Shown: one piece after another, positions 34,606 through 44,282 of the stretch
Position numbering within the stretch: the first letter of the stretch is position 1
Layout: the number at the start of each line of letters is the position of its first letter
Assembly (NCBI RefSeq): GCF_030719215.1
Contig: NZ_CP120983.1
Location: 3,100,001-3,164,000, forward strand
DNA from: Streptomyces sp. Alt3
Lineage (GTDB): Bacteria; Actinomycetota; Actinomycetes; Streptomycetales; Streptomycetaceae
Direction of reading: 5' to 3'
Length of the DNA stretch: 64,000 nucleotides
Program-made: the position numbers and the translations under genes
Notes under the pieces: generated by a model
Seen by the model: the letters and a program-made list of their open reading frames with translations, nothing else
Database searches by the model: none
What the model was told of the DNA's origin: nothing

Positions 34606-36360
34606 GTGCGCAAGGTGCTCATCGCCAACCGTGGCGAAATCGCTGTCCGTGTTGCTCGGGCTTGCCGGGATGCCGGAATCGCGAGCGTGGCCGTCTACGC
34701 CGATCCGGACCGGGATGCTCTGCATGTGCGCGCGGCCGACGAGGCGTTCGCTCTGGGCGGTGACACCCCGGCCGCCAGTTATCTGGACATGGCCAAGGTG
34801 CTCCAGGCCGCCAAGGACTCCGGGGCGGACGCGGTCCACCCGGGCTACGGCTTCCTCTCGGAGAACGCGGAGTTCGCGCAGGCCGTGCTGGACGCGGGTC
34901 TGACGTGGATCGGCCCGCCGCCGCAGGCGATCCGGGATCTGGGTGACAAGGTCGCCGCGCGTCACATCGCCCAGCGTGCGGGTGCGCCGCTGGTGGCCGG
35001 CACACCGGATCCGGTGTCGGGTTCGGCGGAGGTCGTGGAGTTCGCGCAGAAGAACGGTCTGCCGATCGCGATCAAGGCGGCCTTCGGTGGTGGCGGGCGC
35101 GGTCTGAAGGTCGCCCGCACGCTGGAGGAGATCCCGGAGCTGTACGACTCCGCGGTCCGTGAGGCCGTCGCGGCGTTCGGCCGGGGCGAGTGCTTCGTGG
35201 AGCGCTACCTCGACAAGCCGCGGCACGTGGAGACCCAGTGCCTGGCCGACACGCACGGCAACGTCGTCGTCGTCTCCACCCGTGACTGCTCGCTCCAGCG
35301 CCGCCACCAGAAGCTCGTCGAGGAAGCCCCCGCGCCGTTCCTGTCCAAGGAGCAGAACGCGCAGCTGTACGCGGCTTCCAAGGCGATCCTGAAGGAGGCC
35401 GGCTACGTCGGCGCCGGCACCGTCGAGTTCCTCGTCGGTGTGGACGGCACGATCTCCTTCCTCGAGGTCAACACCCGCCTCCAGGTCGAGCACCCGGTCA
35501 CCGAGGAGGTCACCGGCCTCGACCTCGTCCGCGAGATGTTCCGCATCGCCGACGGCGAGGAGCTCGGCTACGGCGACCCCGCGGTGCGCGGGCACTCCTT
35601 CGAGTTCCGCATCAACGGCGAGGACCCGGGCCGCGGCTTCCTGCCCGCCCCCGGCACCGTCACCCTGTTCGCCCCGCCCACCGGCCCCGGCGTCCGCCTC
35701 GACGCCGGCGTCGAGACCGGCAGCGTCATCGGCCCCGCCTGGGACTCGCTGCTCGCCAAGCTCGTGGTGACCGGCGCGACGCGTGAGCAGGCGCTGCAGC
35801 GCGCGGCGCGTGCGCTGGGCGAGTTCACCGTCGAGGGCATGGCCACCGCGATCCCCTTCCACCGCGCGGTCGTGGCCGACCCGGCGTTCACCGCCGACCC
35901 GTTCCGGGTCCACACCCGGTGGATCGAGACGGAGTTCGTCAACGAGATCAAGCCCTTCACGGTCCCCGCGGACCAGGACACCGACGAGGAGACCGGCCGC
36001 GAGACCGTCGTCGTCGAGGTCGGCGGGAAGCGCCTGGAGGTGTCGCTGCCGTCCTCGCTCGGCATGAGCCTGGCCCGTACCGGTCTCGCGGCGGGCGCGA
36101 AGCCCAAGCGCCGCGCGGCCAAGAAGTCCGGCTCCGCCGCGACCGGCGACACCCTCGCCTCCCCGATGCAGGGCACGATCGTCAAGATCGCCGTCGAGGA
36201 GGGGCAGGAGGTCAAGGAGGGCGACCTCGTCGTCGTCCTCGAGGCCATGAAGATGGAACAGCCCCTCAACGCCCACCGTTCGGGCACGGTGAAGGGTCTG
36301 TCGGCGGAGGTCGGCACGTCGATCTCGTCCGGCGCCGCGATCTGCGAGATCAAGGACTGA
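34606..36360 (+). CDS. accA2: Acetyl/propionyl-CoA carboxylase alpha subunit (biotin carboxylase plus carrier)
   Basis: A 584-residue alpha subunit that carboxylates its own biotin with ATP and bicarbonate and serves several beta subunits (here PccB). Residues 1-~450 form biotin carboxylase: [38 protein letters not shown], the ATP loop [33 protein letters not shown]. The C-terminal domain (~515-584) is the biotin carrier with EAMKMEQ, biotin on Lys549. A basic linker ([12 protein letters not shown]) joins them. GTG start with AAGGAGGGAG five bases upstream predicts strong translation. A hairpin at 36378-36407 ends the transcript. Confidence 0.95.
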   Translation: MRKVLIANRGEIAVRVARACRDAGIASVAVYADPDRDALHVRAADEAFALGGDTPAASYLDMAKVLQAAKDSGADAVHPGYGFLSENAEFAQAVLDAGLTWIGPPPQAIRDLGDKVAARHIAQRAGAPLVAGTPDPVSGSAEVVEFAQKNGLPIAIKAAFGGGGRGLKVARTLEEIPELYDSAVREAVAAFGRGECFVERYLDKPRHVETQCLADTHGNVVVVSTRDCSLQRRHQKLVEEAPAPFLSKEQNAQLYAASKAILKEAGYVGAGTVEFLVGVDGTISFLEVNTRLQVEHPVTEEVTGLDLVREMFRIADGEELGYGDPAVRGHSFEFRINGEDPGRGFLPAPGTVTLFAPPTGPGVRLDAGVETGSVIGPAWDSLLAKLVVTGATREQALQRAARALGEFTVEGMATAIPFHRAVVADPAFTADPFRVHTRWIETEFVNEIKPFTVPADQDTDEETGRETVVVEVGGKRLEVSLPSSLGMSLARTGLAAGAKPKRRAAKKSGSAATGDTLASPMQGTIVKIAVEEGQEVKEGDLVVVLEAMKMEQPLNAHRSGTVKGLSAEVGTSISSGAAICEIKD

Positions 36361-36377
36361 GTTCTCGTTCTCTGCGA

Positions 36378-36407
36378 CTGGGGGCCCGGCGACCGCCGGG
36401 CCCCCAG
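36378..36407 (+). terminator. Hairpin after accA2
   Basis: A perfect 13-bp stem (36378-36390 and 36395-36407) with loop GACC begins 17 bp past the accA2 stop and separates it from the TetR gene. Confidence 0.75.
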
Positions 36408-36449
36408 TGGCATCCTTGGGACGCGGCGCGGACACCAGGAGGACAGGCG

Positions 36450-37052
36450 ATGAGCACGGCACCGACACCGGCACGGCCGATGCGCGCCGACGCGCGCCGC
36501 AACCACGACCGGCTGCTGAGCGAGGCACGCACGTCCTTCGCCGCCCAGGGAACCGATGCCTCGCTGGAGGACATCGCGCGGCGGGCGGGCGTCGGCATCG
36601 GCACGCTCTACCGGCACTTCCCGAACCGCCAAGCCCTGATGAACGCGGTGTTCCAGGAGGCCCTGAGCGCGCTGCTGGACCGCTCCCGCGAACTGGCGCG
36701 GGCGAACGAGCCCTGTACCGCGCTGGTGGAATGGCTGGGTGCGGTCGTCACTCATGCGGGTGAGTACCGCGGCCTGGCCCATGGGCTCATGTCGGCCTCG
36801 GGGGACGAGACCTCGGAACTGACCGCATGCCACATGTCGCTGCGCCGGGCGGGGGCGCAGTTGTTGACGCGAGCGCAGACGAGTGGCTCGGTGCGTGCGG
36901 ACGTGTCGATCGACGACCTCCTGCAGCTGACCAACGCGATCGCGCTGGCCGCGGAGCAGTCCCCCGCCGATCCCGCCCTGGCTGACCGCCTGCTGCGGCT
37001 GACGCTGCGCGGCCTGAAGGCGGACCCGGCCGACCCTCCCCCGGGCGGCTGA
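36450..37052 (+). CDS. TetR-family transcriptional regulator
   Basis: A 200-residue repressor. The N-terminal helix-turn-helix is RADARRNHDRLLSEARTSFAAQGTDASLEDIARRAGVGIGTLYRHFPNRQALMNAVF, the standard TetR block. The C-terminal ligand domain is helical (HAGEYRGLAHGLMSASGDETSEL...) and resembles the SbtR-like group of actinobacterial TetR proteins. AGGAGGACA precedes the ATG. Its targets are not evident: it is isolated from accA2 by a terminator and converges with the DeoR gene. Confidence 0.88.
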   Translation: MSTAPTPARPMRADARRNHDRLLSEARTSFAAQGTDASLEDIARRAGVGIGTLYRHFPNRQALMNAVFQEALSALLDRSRELARANEPCTALVEWLGAVVTHAGEYRGLAHGLMSASGDETSELTACHMSLRRAGAQLLTRAQTSGSVRADVSIDDLLQLTNAIALAAEQSPADPALADRLLRLTLRGLKADPADPPPGG

Positions 37053-37085
37053 GCGAGGGCACCTTGTGGTGCCCCGCCTCCGCGG

Positions 37086-38057
37086 CTACCGGCGCCGCAT
37101 GTCCGCGACCCGGCCCACCGGCCCCTCCGACATCACGGCCGCGCTCCGCAACTGCGGACCGATGCCTCCCGCCCCTCCGTGGCCGCCCTGGGTGCGTCTC
37201 TGGCCCGGCAGCGGCATGTCCTGCCGCGCCTGCTGCCGTCCCGGCGGCAGGGCCTCACCGGCCGTGGACCGGGCACCGGGCCCCGCCACCGTGATCTCCA
37301 CGCCCTGGTCGGCCAGGGCCTGCAGCTCCGTGGCCGCACGCTCGTCGTGGGCCTGTGGCTCGTCCGTCACCAGACGGGTGATCAGCTCCGTTGGCACCGT
37401 CTGGAACATGGTGTCGGAGCCGAGCTTCGTGTGGTCCGCCAGGACCACCACTTCGGCCGCCGCCTGCACGAGTGCCCGGTCCACGCTCGCCGAGAGCATG
37501 TTGGACGTGGACAGTCCGCGCTCCGCGGTCAGCCCGCTCCCGGAGAGGAAGGCCCGGCTCACCCGCAGTCCCTGGAGGGACTGCTCGGCACCGCTGCCGA
37601 CGAGCGCGTAGTTGCTCCCGCGCAGGGTGCCGCCCGTCATCACCACCTCCACCCGGTTGGCATGGGCCAACGCCTGGGCGACCAGCAGCGAGTTGGTGAC
37701 CACGGTGAGACCGGGCACCCGCGCGAGCCGGCGCGCCAGCTCCTGCGTGGTCGTCCCGGCGCCGACCACGATGGCCTCGCCCTCACCGACCAGACCGGCG
37801 GCCATGTCGGCGATGGCCGTCTTCTCCGCGGTGGAGAGATGGGATTTCTGCGGAAAGCCGGACTCCCGCGTGAAACCGCCCGGCAAGACCGCACCGCCGT
37901 GCCGGCGGTCGAGGAGTCCTTCTGCCTCCAGCGCACGCACGTCTCGCCGTACGGTCACTTCGGAGGTCTGGACGACGCGGGCGAGCTCACGGAGCGATAC
38001 CGCTCCGTTGGCACGCACCATTTCGAGGATCAATTGACGACGTTCTGCAGCGAACAC
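37086..38057 (-). CDS. DeoR-family transcriptional regulator
   Basis: A 323-residue repressor with an N-terminal winged helix (RRQLILEMVRANGAVSLRELARVVQTSEVTVRRDVRALEAEGLLDRRHGGAVL) and a sugar-phosphate-isomerase-like sensor domain (IVVGAGTTTQELARRLARVPGLTVVTNSLLVAQAL, VMTGGTLRGSNYALVGSGAEQSL, ADHTKLG). A Gly/Gln/Arg-rich tail of about 65 residues beyond the usual ~255 is unusual and probably disordered. DeoR-type sensors bind phosphorylated sugars, so with punA, deoC and a phosphomutase nearby it is a candidate regulator of deoxyribose-phosphate metabolism. GTG start. Confidence 0.88.
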   Translation of the reverse strand: MFAAERRQLILEMVRANGAVSLRELARVVQTSEVTVRRDVRALEAEGLLDRRHGGAVLPGGFTRESGFPQKSHLSTAEKTAIADMAAGLVGEGEAIVVGAGTTTQELARRLARVPGLTVVTNSLLVAQALAHANRVEVVMTGGTLRGSNYALVGSGAEQSLQGLRVSRAFLSGSGLTAERGLSTSNMLSASVDRALVQAAAEVVVLADHTKLGSDTMFQTVPTELITRLVTDEPQAHDERAATELQALADQGVEITVAGPGARSTAGEALPPGRQQARQDMPLPGQRRTQGGHGGAGGIGPQLRSAAVMSEGPVGRVADMRRR

Positions 38058-38126
38058 GAAACTGACAGTAACCTGGCCGTGGGTTGCTTTTCAGCAGTTT
38101 GCGCCGAATAACAGAAGTTGTGCATA

Positions 38127-38160
38127 GGCAGGGACCCCCGGTGGTATAGGGGCCCCTGCC
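38127..38160. terminator. Hairpin between the PEP-mutase-like gene and the DeoR gene
   Basis: Arms 38127-38138 and 38149-38160 pair over 12 bp with one mismatch around a 10-base loop. It lies after the stop of the minus-strand PEP-mutase-like gene and upstream of the DeoR start. Confidence 0.6.
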
Positions 38161-38212
38161 CAAGGTCTCCCGCCCGGATCCTCCGGTCCTCCCGACGATC
38201 CGGACGCGGCTG

Positions 38213-38974
38213 TCAGGGCGCCCAGGGGCGGAGCATGTCCTTCATCGCGTCCGTCATCGCGAACTGCAGCAGCGGGCCGTAGGTGATCCGGCCGACGCCG
38301 AGGCGGCGGAAACGCTCGAGATCGTGCTTGACGGGGTGGGCCGTGGAGTTCACGGGGACGCCCACGGCGCCGGTCACCGCGGTGAGCAGGTCGTCGTCGT
38401 CCTGGATGGTCACCGGGTAGACGCTGTCGGCGCCGGCCTGCTCCAGGGCCCGCAGCCGCTCGATCGCCTCGTCCAGGACGCCGGAGGCGTCCTCCGCGTG
38501 CAGGAAGAGGTCGGTGCGCCCGTTGATCCAGACCGGGACCCCCGCGTCGTCGGCCGCCGCGCGCAGGCCGGCGACGTAGCTCGCGTGCTCCTGCGTGCTG
38601 CGCACGCGTCCGCCCTCCGAGTGGACGGTGTCCTCGATGTTGAGGCCGACGCCGCCGGCCTCGACGAGTCCGGCGACGAGGTCCGCGGGCTGCTGACCGT
38701 ACCCGGCCTCCAGGTCCACGGACACGGGGACGCCGACCGCCGCGATGATCGGCCTGACGGCGGCGAGCACCTCCTCGAAGGTCTGCCCCTCGTGGTCGCC
38801 GGCCCCCCGGGAGTCGGCGAGCGGATGGCTGCCGACCGTCAGTGCCGGGAACCCGGCGTCGGCCGCCGTCCGTGCGGACCAGACGTCCCATACGGTCGGA
38901 AGCACGAGCGGCTTGTACTCGGCGTGCAGTTGCTTGAGTCGTTGAGCGCGCTCAACGGTGGTACGAAGGTCCAT
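38213..38974 (-). CDS. Isocitrate lyase / PEP mutase superfamily protein
   Basis: A 253-residue TIM-barrel protein of the PEP-mutase/isocitrate-lyase superfamily. Motifs are VLPTVWDVWSARTAADAGFPALTVGSHPLADSRGAGDHEG, SVDLEAGYG (metal-binding Asp/Glu), and GLNIEDTVHSEGGRV. The cysteine-containing KKCGH loop of isocitrate lyase is absent, which favours carboxyphosphonoenolpyruvate-mutase-like or oxaloacetate-hydrolase-like members. Reaction unknown. Confidence 0.82.
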   Translation of the reverse strand: MDLRTTVERAQRLKQLHAEYKPLVLPTVWDVWSARTAADAGFPALTVGSHPLADSRGAGDHEGQTFEEVLAAVRPIIAAVGVPVSVDLEAGYGQQPADLVAGLVEAGGVGLNIEDTVHSEGGRVRSTQEHASYVAGLRAAADDAGVPVWINGRTDLFLHAEDASGVLDEAIERLRALEQAGADSVYPVTIQDDDDLLTAVTGAVGVPVNSTAHPVKHDLERFRRLGVGRITYGPLLQFAMTDAMKDMLRPWAP

Positions 38975-39055
38975 GCCCAGGACGCTACCCCTGGATCACC
39001 GCGGACGACGTGCCGACGGCGCCCCCGGTGGCGGAAGGACCGCGAGCGGCCGGTG

Positions 39056-40495
39056 CTACGCCTCGCCCGCGCTCTTGCGGGTGTGCAGTTGCCGGGCCAC
39101 CTCGGCGATCGAGCCGGACAGGGACGGGTACACCGTGAAGGCGTTGGCGATCTGCTCCACCGTCAGGTTGTTGTCGACCGCGAGCGAGATCGGGTGGATC
39201 AGCTCACTGGCCCTCGGTGCGACGACACAGCCGCCGACCACGATGCCGGTGCCCGGGCGGCAGAAGATCTTGACGAAGCCGTCCCTGATGCCCTGCATCT
39301 TGGCGCGCGGGTTGCGCAGCAGCGGCAGCTTCACGACACGGGCGTCGATCCTGCCGGAGTCGACGTCCGCCTGGCTGTACCCGACCGTGGCGATCTCGGG
39401 GTCGGTGAAGACGTTCGCGGAGACCGTCTTCAGGTTCAGCGGTGCCACCGCGTCGCCGAGGAAGTGGTACATCGCGATACGGCCCTGCATCGCGGCGACC
39501 GAGGCCAGGGCGAACACGCCGGTGACGTCACCGGCCGCGTACACGCCGGGGGCGCTGGTGCGCGAGACCCGGTCGGTCCGGATGTGCCCGGAGTCCTTGA
39601 GCTGCACCCCGGACTCCTCCAGGCCCATGCCCGCGGTGTTGGGGATCGCGCCGACCGCCATCAGGCAGTGCGTGCCGGAGATGACCCGGCCGTCGGCCAG
39701 CGTGACCTCGACACGGTCACCGACGCGCTTGGCCGACTGGGCGCGGGAGCGGGCCATGACGTTCATGCCGCGACGGCGGAAGACGTCCTCCAGGACGGCG
39801 GCGGCGTCCGGGTCCTCGCCCGGGAGCACGCGGTCGCGGGAGGAGACCAGGGTCACGCGCGAACCGAGAGCCTGGTAGGCGCCGGCGAACTCGGCGCCGG
39901 TGACACCGGAACCGACCACGATGAGCTCCTCGGGGAGCTCGTCCAGGTCGTAGACCTGGGTCCAGTTCAGGATGCGCTCGCCGTCGGGCAGGGCGTCCGG
40001 GATCTCACGGGGGTGGCCGCCGGTCGCGATCAGCACCGCGTCGGCGGTGAGCCGCTCCTCGGTGCCGTCCGCGGCCGTCACCACGACCTGGCGGGAGCCG
40101 TCGGCGGCCTGGAGGCCGTCCAGCCTGCCGCGGCCGCGCATGACGCGGGCACCCGCGCGGGTGACGGAGGCGGTGATGTCGTGCGACTGCGCGAGGGCGA
40201 GGCGCTTGACCCGCCGGTTGACCTTGCCGAGGTCGACACCGACGACCCGGGCGGCCTGCTCCATGTGCGGCGTGTCGTCGGCGACGATGATGCCGAGTTC
40301 CTCGTAGGAGGAGTCGAAGGTGGTCATCACCTCGGCCGTCGCGATCAGGGTCTTGGAGGGCACGCAGTCGGTGAGCACCGACGCGCCGCCGAGGCCGTCG
40401 CAGTCGACGACGGTCACCTCCGCGCCGAGCTGGGCGCCGACCAGTGCCGCCTCGTAGCCGCCGGGGCCGCCGCCGATGATCACGATCCGGGTCAC
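39056..40495 (-). CDS. NAD(P)H-quinone dehydrogenase, dihydrolipoamide-dehydrogenase-like
   Basis: A 479-residue flavoprotein of the pyridine-nucleotide disulfide oxidoreductase fold: FAD motif IVIIGGGPGGYEAALVGAQLGAEVTVVD (residues 4-31), NAD motif LIVVGSGVTGAEFAGAYQALGS, and C-terminal dimer domain with TVYPSLSGSIAEVARQL. The redox pair is incomplete: GGASVLTDCVPSK has Ser39 where the first active-site Cys stands in lipoamide dehydrogenase, and only Cys44 remains. That pattern fits mycobacterial LpdA (Rv3303c), a quinone reductase, not a lipoamide dehydrogenase. GTG 40495 gives the canonical start. Confidence 0.88.
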   Translation of the reverse strand: MTRIVIIGGGPGGYEAALVGAQLGAEVTVVDCDGLGGASVLTDCVPSKTLIATAEVMTTFDSSYEELGIIVADDTPHMEQAARVVGVDLGKVNRRVKRLALAQSHDITASVTRAGARVMRGRGRLDGLQAADGSRQVVVTAADGTEERLTADAVLIATGGHPREIPDALPDGERILNWTQVYDLDELPEELIVVGSGVTGAEFAGAYQALGSRVTLVSSRDRVLPGEDPDAAAVLEDVFRRRGMNVMARSRAQSAKRVGDRVEVTLADGRVISGTHCLMAVGAIPNTAGMGLEESGVQLKDSGHIRTDRVSRTSAPGVYAAGDVTGVFALASVAAMQGRIAMYHFLGDAVAPLNLKTVSANVFTDPEIATVGYSQADVDSGRIDARVVKLPLLRNPRAKMQGIRDGFVKIFCRPGTGIVVGGCVVAPRASELIHPISLAVDNNLTVEQIANAFTVYPSLSGSIAEVARQLHTRKSAGEA

Positions 40496-40747
40496 GAAAA
40501 GTCCGCCTCGCGTGGTGTCATCCCACGGCCGTCTGCCGCCCCGGCCGGGGGTCCGGGGGATCGCCCCGGCGTATGCAGTACGTAGTTCATTGTCCCGCAC
40601 GCGCCAAGCTGCTTCGCCCCGGGGCCCTCCATACGGGAACGGGCCTGGCCGGGCCACGGCCTCCGGCGCGCGGCGCACCGCCCCCGACCGGGCGTCTTCC
40701 ACTCCGGAACCGGCACGCTCCTCGGCACCTCCCGTACCCTCGACCCC

Positions 40748-41185
40748 ATGTCGCTCTACGCCGCCTACGCCGGCAACCTCGACGCGAGGCTGATGACGCG
40801 CCGCGCACCGCACTCCCCGCTGCGCAGCACGGGCTGGCTCAACGGTTGGCGGCTGACGTTCGGCGGCGAGCAGATGGGCTGGGAGGGCGCACTGGCCACG
40901 GTGGTGGAGGCACCCCGTTCCCAGGTGTTCGTCGCGCTGTACGACCTGGCCCCGATGGACGAGGACTCCATGGACCGCTGGGAGGGTGTCGGCCTCGACA
41001 TCTACCGGCGCATGCGGGTCCGCGTGCACACCCTGGACGGCGAGGAGCCGGCCTGGATGTACGTCCTGAACGGTTACGAGGGCGGGCTGCCCTCGGCCCG
41101 CTACCTGGGCGAGGTGGCCGACGCCGCCGAGTCGGCCGGCGCACCGCACGACTACGTGATGAACCTCCGCAAGCGCCCCTGCTGA
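40748..41185 (+). CDS. Gamma-glutamylcyclotransferase-like protein
   Basis: A 145-residue protein of the GGCT/AIG2-like fold. [18 protein letters not shown] is the N-terminal substrate loop (family YGSNL), and [23 protein letters not shown] contains the central region where the catalytic glutamate normally lies. These enzymes release 5-oxoproline from gamma-glutamyl compounds, or are uncharacterised hydrolases. It diverges from the quinone dehydrogenase across 252 bp. Confidence 0.8.
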   Translation: MSLYAAYAGNLDARLMTRRAPHSPLRSTGWLNGWRLTFGGEQMGWEGALATVVEAPRSQVFVALYDLAPMDEDSMDRWEGVGLDIYRRMRVRVHTLDGEEPAWMYVLNGYEGGLPSARYLGEVADAAESAGAPHDYVMNLRKRPC

Positions 41186-41251
41186 ACCCCGCCCCGAGCC
41201 GCTTCTGTACGAACGTACGAAGAGGACCGGCCAGACTCTGCACGGCCACAT

Positions 41252-41263
41252 CTACGCGCGTAG
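41252..41263. promoter_or_regulatory. Palindrome CTACGCGCGTAG upstream of punA
   Basis: The 12-bp perfect palindrome ends 25 bases before the punA GTG and would overlap the minus-35 region of a promoter whose minus-10 is TACCCT (41276-41281). The same 12 bases occur upstream of deoC and add. Confidence 0.75.
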
Positions 41264-41288
41264 GGAATCACCGGTTACCCTCGTCCGC

Positions 41289-42113
41289 GTGAACGCATCT
41301 GTTATTCCGGACCACATCCAGGGCGACCCGCACGCCGCCGCCGCGGACGCCGCCGCCCGCCTGCGCGAGCTGACCGGCGCCGACACCCACGACGTCGCTC
41401 TCGTGATGGGCTCCGGCTGGGCCCCCGCCGGCGATGCGCTCGGCGTCCCGGAGGCCGAGTTCCCGGTCACGGCACTGCCCGGCTTCCCGGCCCCGGCGGT
41501 CGAGGGCCACGGCGGCACGATCCGCTCGTACCGGATCGGCGAGAAGCGCGCCCTGGTCTTCCTGGGCCGCACGCACTACTACGAGGGCCGCGGTGTCGCC
41601 GCGGTCGCGCACGGCGTCCGTACGGCCGTCTCCGCGGGCTGCGGGACCGTCATCCTGACGAACGGCTGCGGCGGGCTGCGCGAGGGCATGCGCCCCGGCC
41701 AGCCGGTCCTCATCAGCGACCACCTCAACCTGACGGCCGCGTCGCCGATCGTGGGCGCGAACTTCGTCGATCTGACCGACCTGTACTCGCCGCGTCTGCG
41801 CGCGCTCTGCAAGGAGATCGACCCCACGCTCGAAGAGGGCGTGTACGTGCAGTTCCCCGGCCCGCACTACGAGACCCCGGCCGAGATCAACATGGTCCGC
41901 GTCATGGGCGGCGACCTGGTCGGCATGTCCACCGTGCTGGAGGCCATCGCGGCCCGTGAGGCGGGCGCCGAGGTGCTGGGCATCTCCCTGGTCACGAACC
42001 TCGCGGCGGGCCTGAGCGGCGAACCCCTCAACCACGAGGAGGTCCTCCAGGCAGGCCGTGACTCGGCGACGCAGATGGGCGCGCTGCTGGCACGGGTGCT
42101 GGACCGGATCTAG
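41289..42113 (+). CDS. punA: Purine nucleoside phosphorylase
   Basis: A 274-residue trimeric-type phosphorylase that splits (deoxy)inosine or guanosine with phosphate to base and (deoxy)ribose-1-phosphate. Motifs are [15 protein letters not shown] (phosphate loop), [12 protein letters not shown] (His), [65 protein letters not shown] (purine site), and SLVTNLAAG. No ribosome site precedes the GTG. A minus-10-like TACCCT ends seven bases upstream, so translation is probably leaderless. It leads an operon with the phosphohexomutase gene. Confidence 0.95.
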   Translation: MNASVIPDHIQGDPHAAAADAAARLRELTGADTHDVALVMGSGWAPAGDALGVPEAEFPVTALPGFPAPAVEGHGGTIRSYRIGEKRALVFLGRTHYYEGRGVAAVAHGVRTAVSAGCGTVILTNGCGGLREGMRPGQPVLISDHLNLTAASPIVGANFVDLTDLYSPRLRALCKEIDPTLEEGVYVQFPGPHYETPAEINMVRVMGGDLVGMSTVLEAIAAREAGAEVLGISLVTNLAAGLSGEPLNHEEVLQAGRDSATQMGALLARVLDRI

Positions 42114-42201
42114 CGGGGGCTCCGCCCCTCATACCCCGGCCCGGGCAGAGCCCACGCCACGGCCACACCCCCGCACCCCCACCCGCAGAAAGGCGGCCAC
42201 C

Positions 42202-43842
42202 GTGCAGCAGGACCTCATCACGCAGGCCAGGACCTGGCTCGCCGAGGACCCGGACCCGGACACCCGCGCGGAGCTCGCCGGACTCATCGAGGCCGGTGAC
42301 CTCGCCGCACTGGAGGACCGCTTCGCCGGCACGCTCCAGTTCGGCACGGCCGGCCTGCGGGGCGAGATCGGCGCCGGGCCGATGCGGATGAACCGCTCCG
42401 TCGTCATCCGCGCGGCGGCCGGCCTGGCCGCGTATCTGAAGGCGCAGGGGCAGTCCGGCGGGCTCGTCGTCATCGGTTACGACGCCCGCTACAAGTCCGC
42501 CGACTTCGCCCGTGACACCGCGGCGGTGATGACCGGCGCGGGCCTGCGCGCGGCCGTGCTCCCGCGTCCGCTGCCCACCCCCGTGCTGGCGTTCGCCATA
42601 CGGCATCTGGGAGCAGTCGCCGGTGTGGAGGTCACGGCCAGCCACAATCCGCCGCGCGACAACGGCTACAAGGTCTACCTCGGCGACGGCTCGCAGATCG
42701 TGCCCCCGGCCGACGCGGAGATCGCCGCCGCGATCGCGGCGGTGGGCCCGCTGGGCGGCGTACCGCGCCCGGAGTCGGGCTGGGAGATCCTCGGCGAGGA
42801 CGTCCTGGCCGCCTATCTGGCGCGTACGGACGCCGTCCTGAGCCCCGGCTCCCCGCGGTCCGCGCGCACCGTGTACACCGCGATGCACGGCGTCGGCACG
42901 TCCGTCCTGACGGCCGCCTTCGCGCGGGCCGGTTTCCCCGAGCCGGTGCTGGTGGCCGAGCAGGCGGAACCCGACCCGGCGTTCCCCACCGTCGCCTTCC
43001 CCAACCCGGAGGAGCCCGGCGCGATGGATCTCGCGTTCGCGACCGCGCGCCGGGCCGGGCCGGACCTCGTCATCGCCAACGACCCGGACGCCGACCGTTG
43101 CGCCGTCGCCGTGCCGGACCCGTCGGCCGAGGGCGGCTGGCGGATGCTGCGCGGCGACGAGGTCGGCGCACTGCTCGCCGCCCACCTGGTGGACCGGGGT
43201 GTGACCGGGGTGCTGGCCGAGTCGATCGTCTCGTCCTCCCTGCTGGGCCGGATCGCGGAGAAGGCGGGCCTCGGCTACGAGGAGACGCTGACGGGCTTCA
43301 AGTGGATCGCCCGCGTGGAGGGCCTGCGCTACGGCTACGAGGAGGCGCTGGGCTACTGCGTCGACCCGGAGGGCGTACGCGACAAGGACGGCATCACGGC
43401 CGCGCTGCTGGTCGCCGAGCTCGCCTCCGTGCTCAAGGAGCAGGGCCGCACGCTCCTCGACCTGCTCGACGACCTCGCGCTCGCACACGGCCTGCACGCC
43501 ACGGACCAGCTGTCGGTCCGGGTCGAGGACCTGACGGTCATCGCGGACGCCATGCGGCGTCTGCGCGGGACCCCCCCGACCGCCCTGGCGGGCCTCCCCG
43601 TCACCTCGGCCGAGGACCTCTCCCTGGGCACGGACGCCCTGCCGCCCACCGACGGGCTGCGCTACCACCTGACGGGCGCGAGGGTCATCGTCCGCCCGAG
43701 CGGCACCGAGCCGAAGCTCAAGTGCTACCTGGAGGTCGTGGTCCCGGTCCCCGGCAGGGACGGGCTCCCCGAGGCCCGCGCGAAGGCCGCGGAACTGCTG
43801 GCGGCCGTCAAGCGGGACCTGTCGGCGGCTGCGGGCATCTGA
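42202..43842 (+). CDS. Phosphohexomutase (annotated phosphomannomutase), probable phosphopentomutase
   Basis: A 546-residue alpha-D-phosphohexomutase. The phosphoserine is Ser147 in VTASHNPPRDNGYKVY, the metal loop is NDPDADRCAVA, the sugar-specificity loop is GFKWIARVEGLRYGYEEALGYCVDP, and the phosphate loop is VRPSGTEPKLKCYLEV. LQFGTAGLRGEIGAGPMRMN near the N-terminus is typical of the PGM2 class that includes phosphopentomutases. Being 88 bp after punA and near deoC, it most likely converts (deoxy)ribose-1-phosphate to the 5-phosphate. GTG start. Confidence 0.88.
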   Translation: MQQDLITQARTWLAEDPDPDTRAELAGLIEAGDLAALEDRFAGTLQFGTAGLRGEIGAGPMRMNRSVVIRAAAGLAAYLKAQGQSGGLVVIGYDARYKSADFARDTAAVMTGAGLRAAVLPRPLPTPVLAFAIRHLGAVAGVEVTASHNPPRDNGYKVYLGDGSQIVPPADAEIAAAIAAVGPLGGVPRPESGWEILGEDVLAAYLARTDAVLSPGSPRSARTVYTAMHGVGTSVLTAAFARAGFPEPVLVAEQAEPDPAFPTVAFPNPEEPGAMDLAFATARRAGPDLVIANDPDADRCAVAVPDPSAEGGWRMLRGDEVGALLAAHLVDRGVTGVLAESIVSSSLLGRIAEKAGLGYEETLTGFKWIARVEGLRYGYEEALGYCVDPEGVRDKDGITAALLVAELASVLKEQGRTLLDLLDDLALAHGLHATDQLSVRVEDLTVIADAMRRLRGTPPTALAGLPVTSAEDLSLGTDALPPTDGLRYHLTGARVIVRPSGTEPKLKCYLEVVVPVPGRDGLPEARAKAAELLAAVKRDLSAAAGI

Positions 43843-44282
43843 CGTCCCCGACCGTCCGGCACGACGCCGGACGCGGCACCGCCCCGGGCCGGCTCGGCAG
43901 GCCGCGACGCGCGGATCCGGCGATCCGGTCCGGCCGTCAGCCGTGCCGGGGCGGGTGCCGTGCGGTCCGGGCTTCTCGCGCGCGGTCGCCCCTGCGGGCA
44001 ATTTGCATGTGAACCCCGCGACACCCGCCGATGCCCTCGGCGCCGAGCCCTCCGCGCGGTGGCGCGTACGGCTCCGACCGCGCCCGGCGGAACACGCCGA
44101 CCTCGTCAGGGGCGTGGGCGGCCGGCGCCCGGGAGGCGTGACGGACTCACGCCGCCCGGATCGTAAAGACCTTGTCCGTTGCTCCCACGTCACATAAGTT
44201 AACGGCGGAATTCACCAAGTCCTCACCCTGGGTGCGGACTTGGAGGATCGGCATGACCACGGACCAACGGGGAGGAACAACC
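43843..44282. other. 440-bp intergenic region with a weak hairpin and a 5' leader dyad
   Basis: It starts with an 8-bp hairpin after the mutase gene (43853-43873; loop ACGAC), probably its terminator. A long middle part has no convincing gene; an 84-codon frame in it has poor codon structure. The right end becomes AT-richer (TCACATAAGTTAACGG) and likely holds the promoter of the secreted protein gene, followed by a dyad at 44215-44243. Confidence 0.5.
44215..44243 (+). promoter_or_regulatory. Stem-loop in the leader of the secreted-protein gene
   Basis: CCAAGTCC (44215-44222) pairs with GGACTTGG (44236-44243), and inside it CACC pairs with GGTG. The hairpin lies 39 bases before the ATG at 44283 and ahead of its GGAGGAA ribosome site, so it could stabilise the mRNA or control translation. 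Confidence 0.4.

Noticed and set aside
41205..41222. A second palindrome (GTACGAACGTACG) before punA
   Set aside because: It is not a true inverted repeat (the centre AA breaks it) and has no copy at deoC or add.
43943..44197. An 84-codon plus-strand frame in the 440-bp gap after the phosphohexomutase gene
   Set aside because: Arg/Pro/Gly-rich composition, no ribosome site and no recognisable motif; typical of a chance frame in high-GC DNA.
44041..44200. Possible structured RNA or tRNA in the long intergenic region
   Set aside because: No cloverleaf with T-loop GTTCRA and no riboswitch core could be found by eye.
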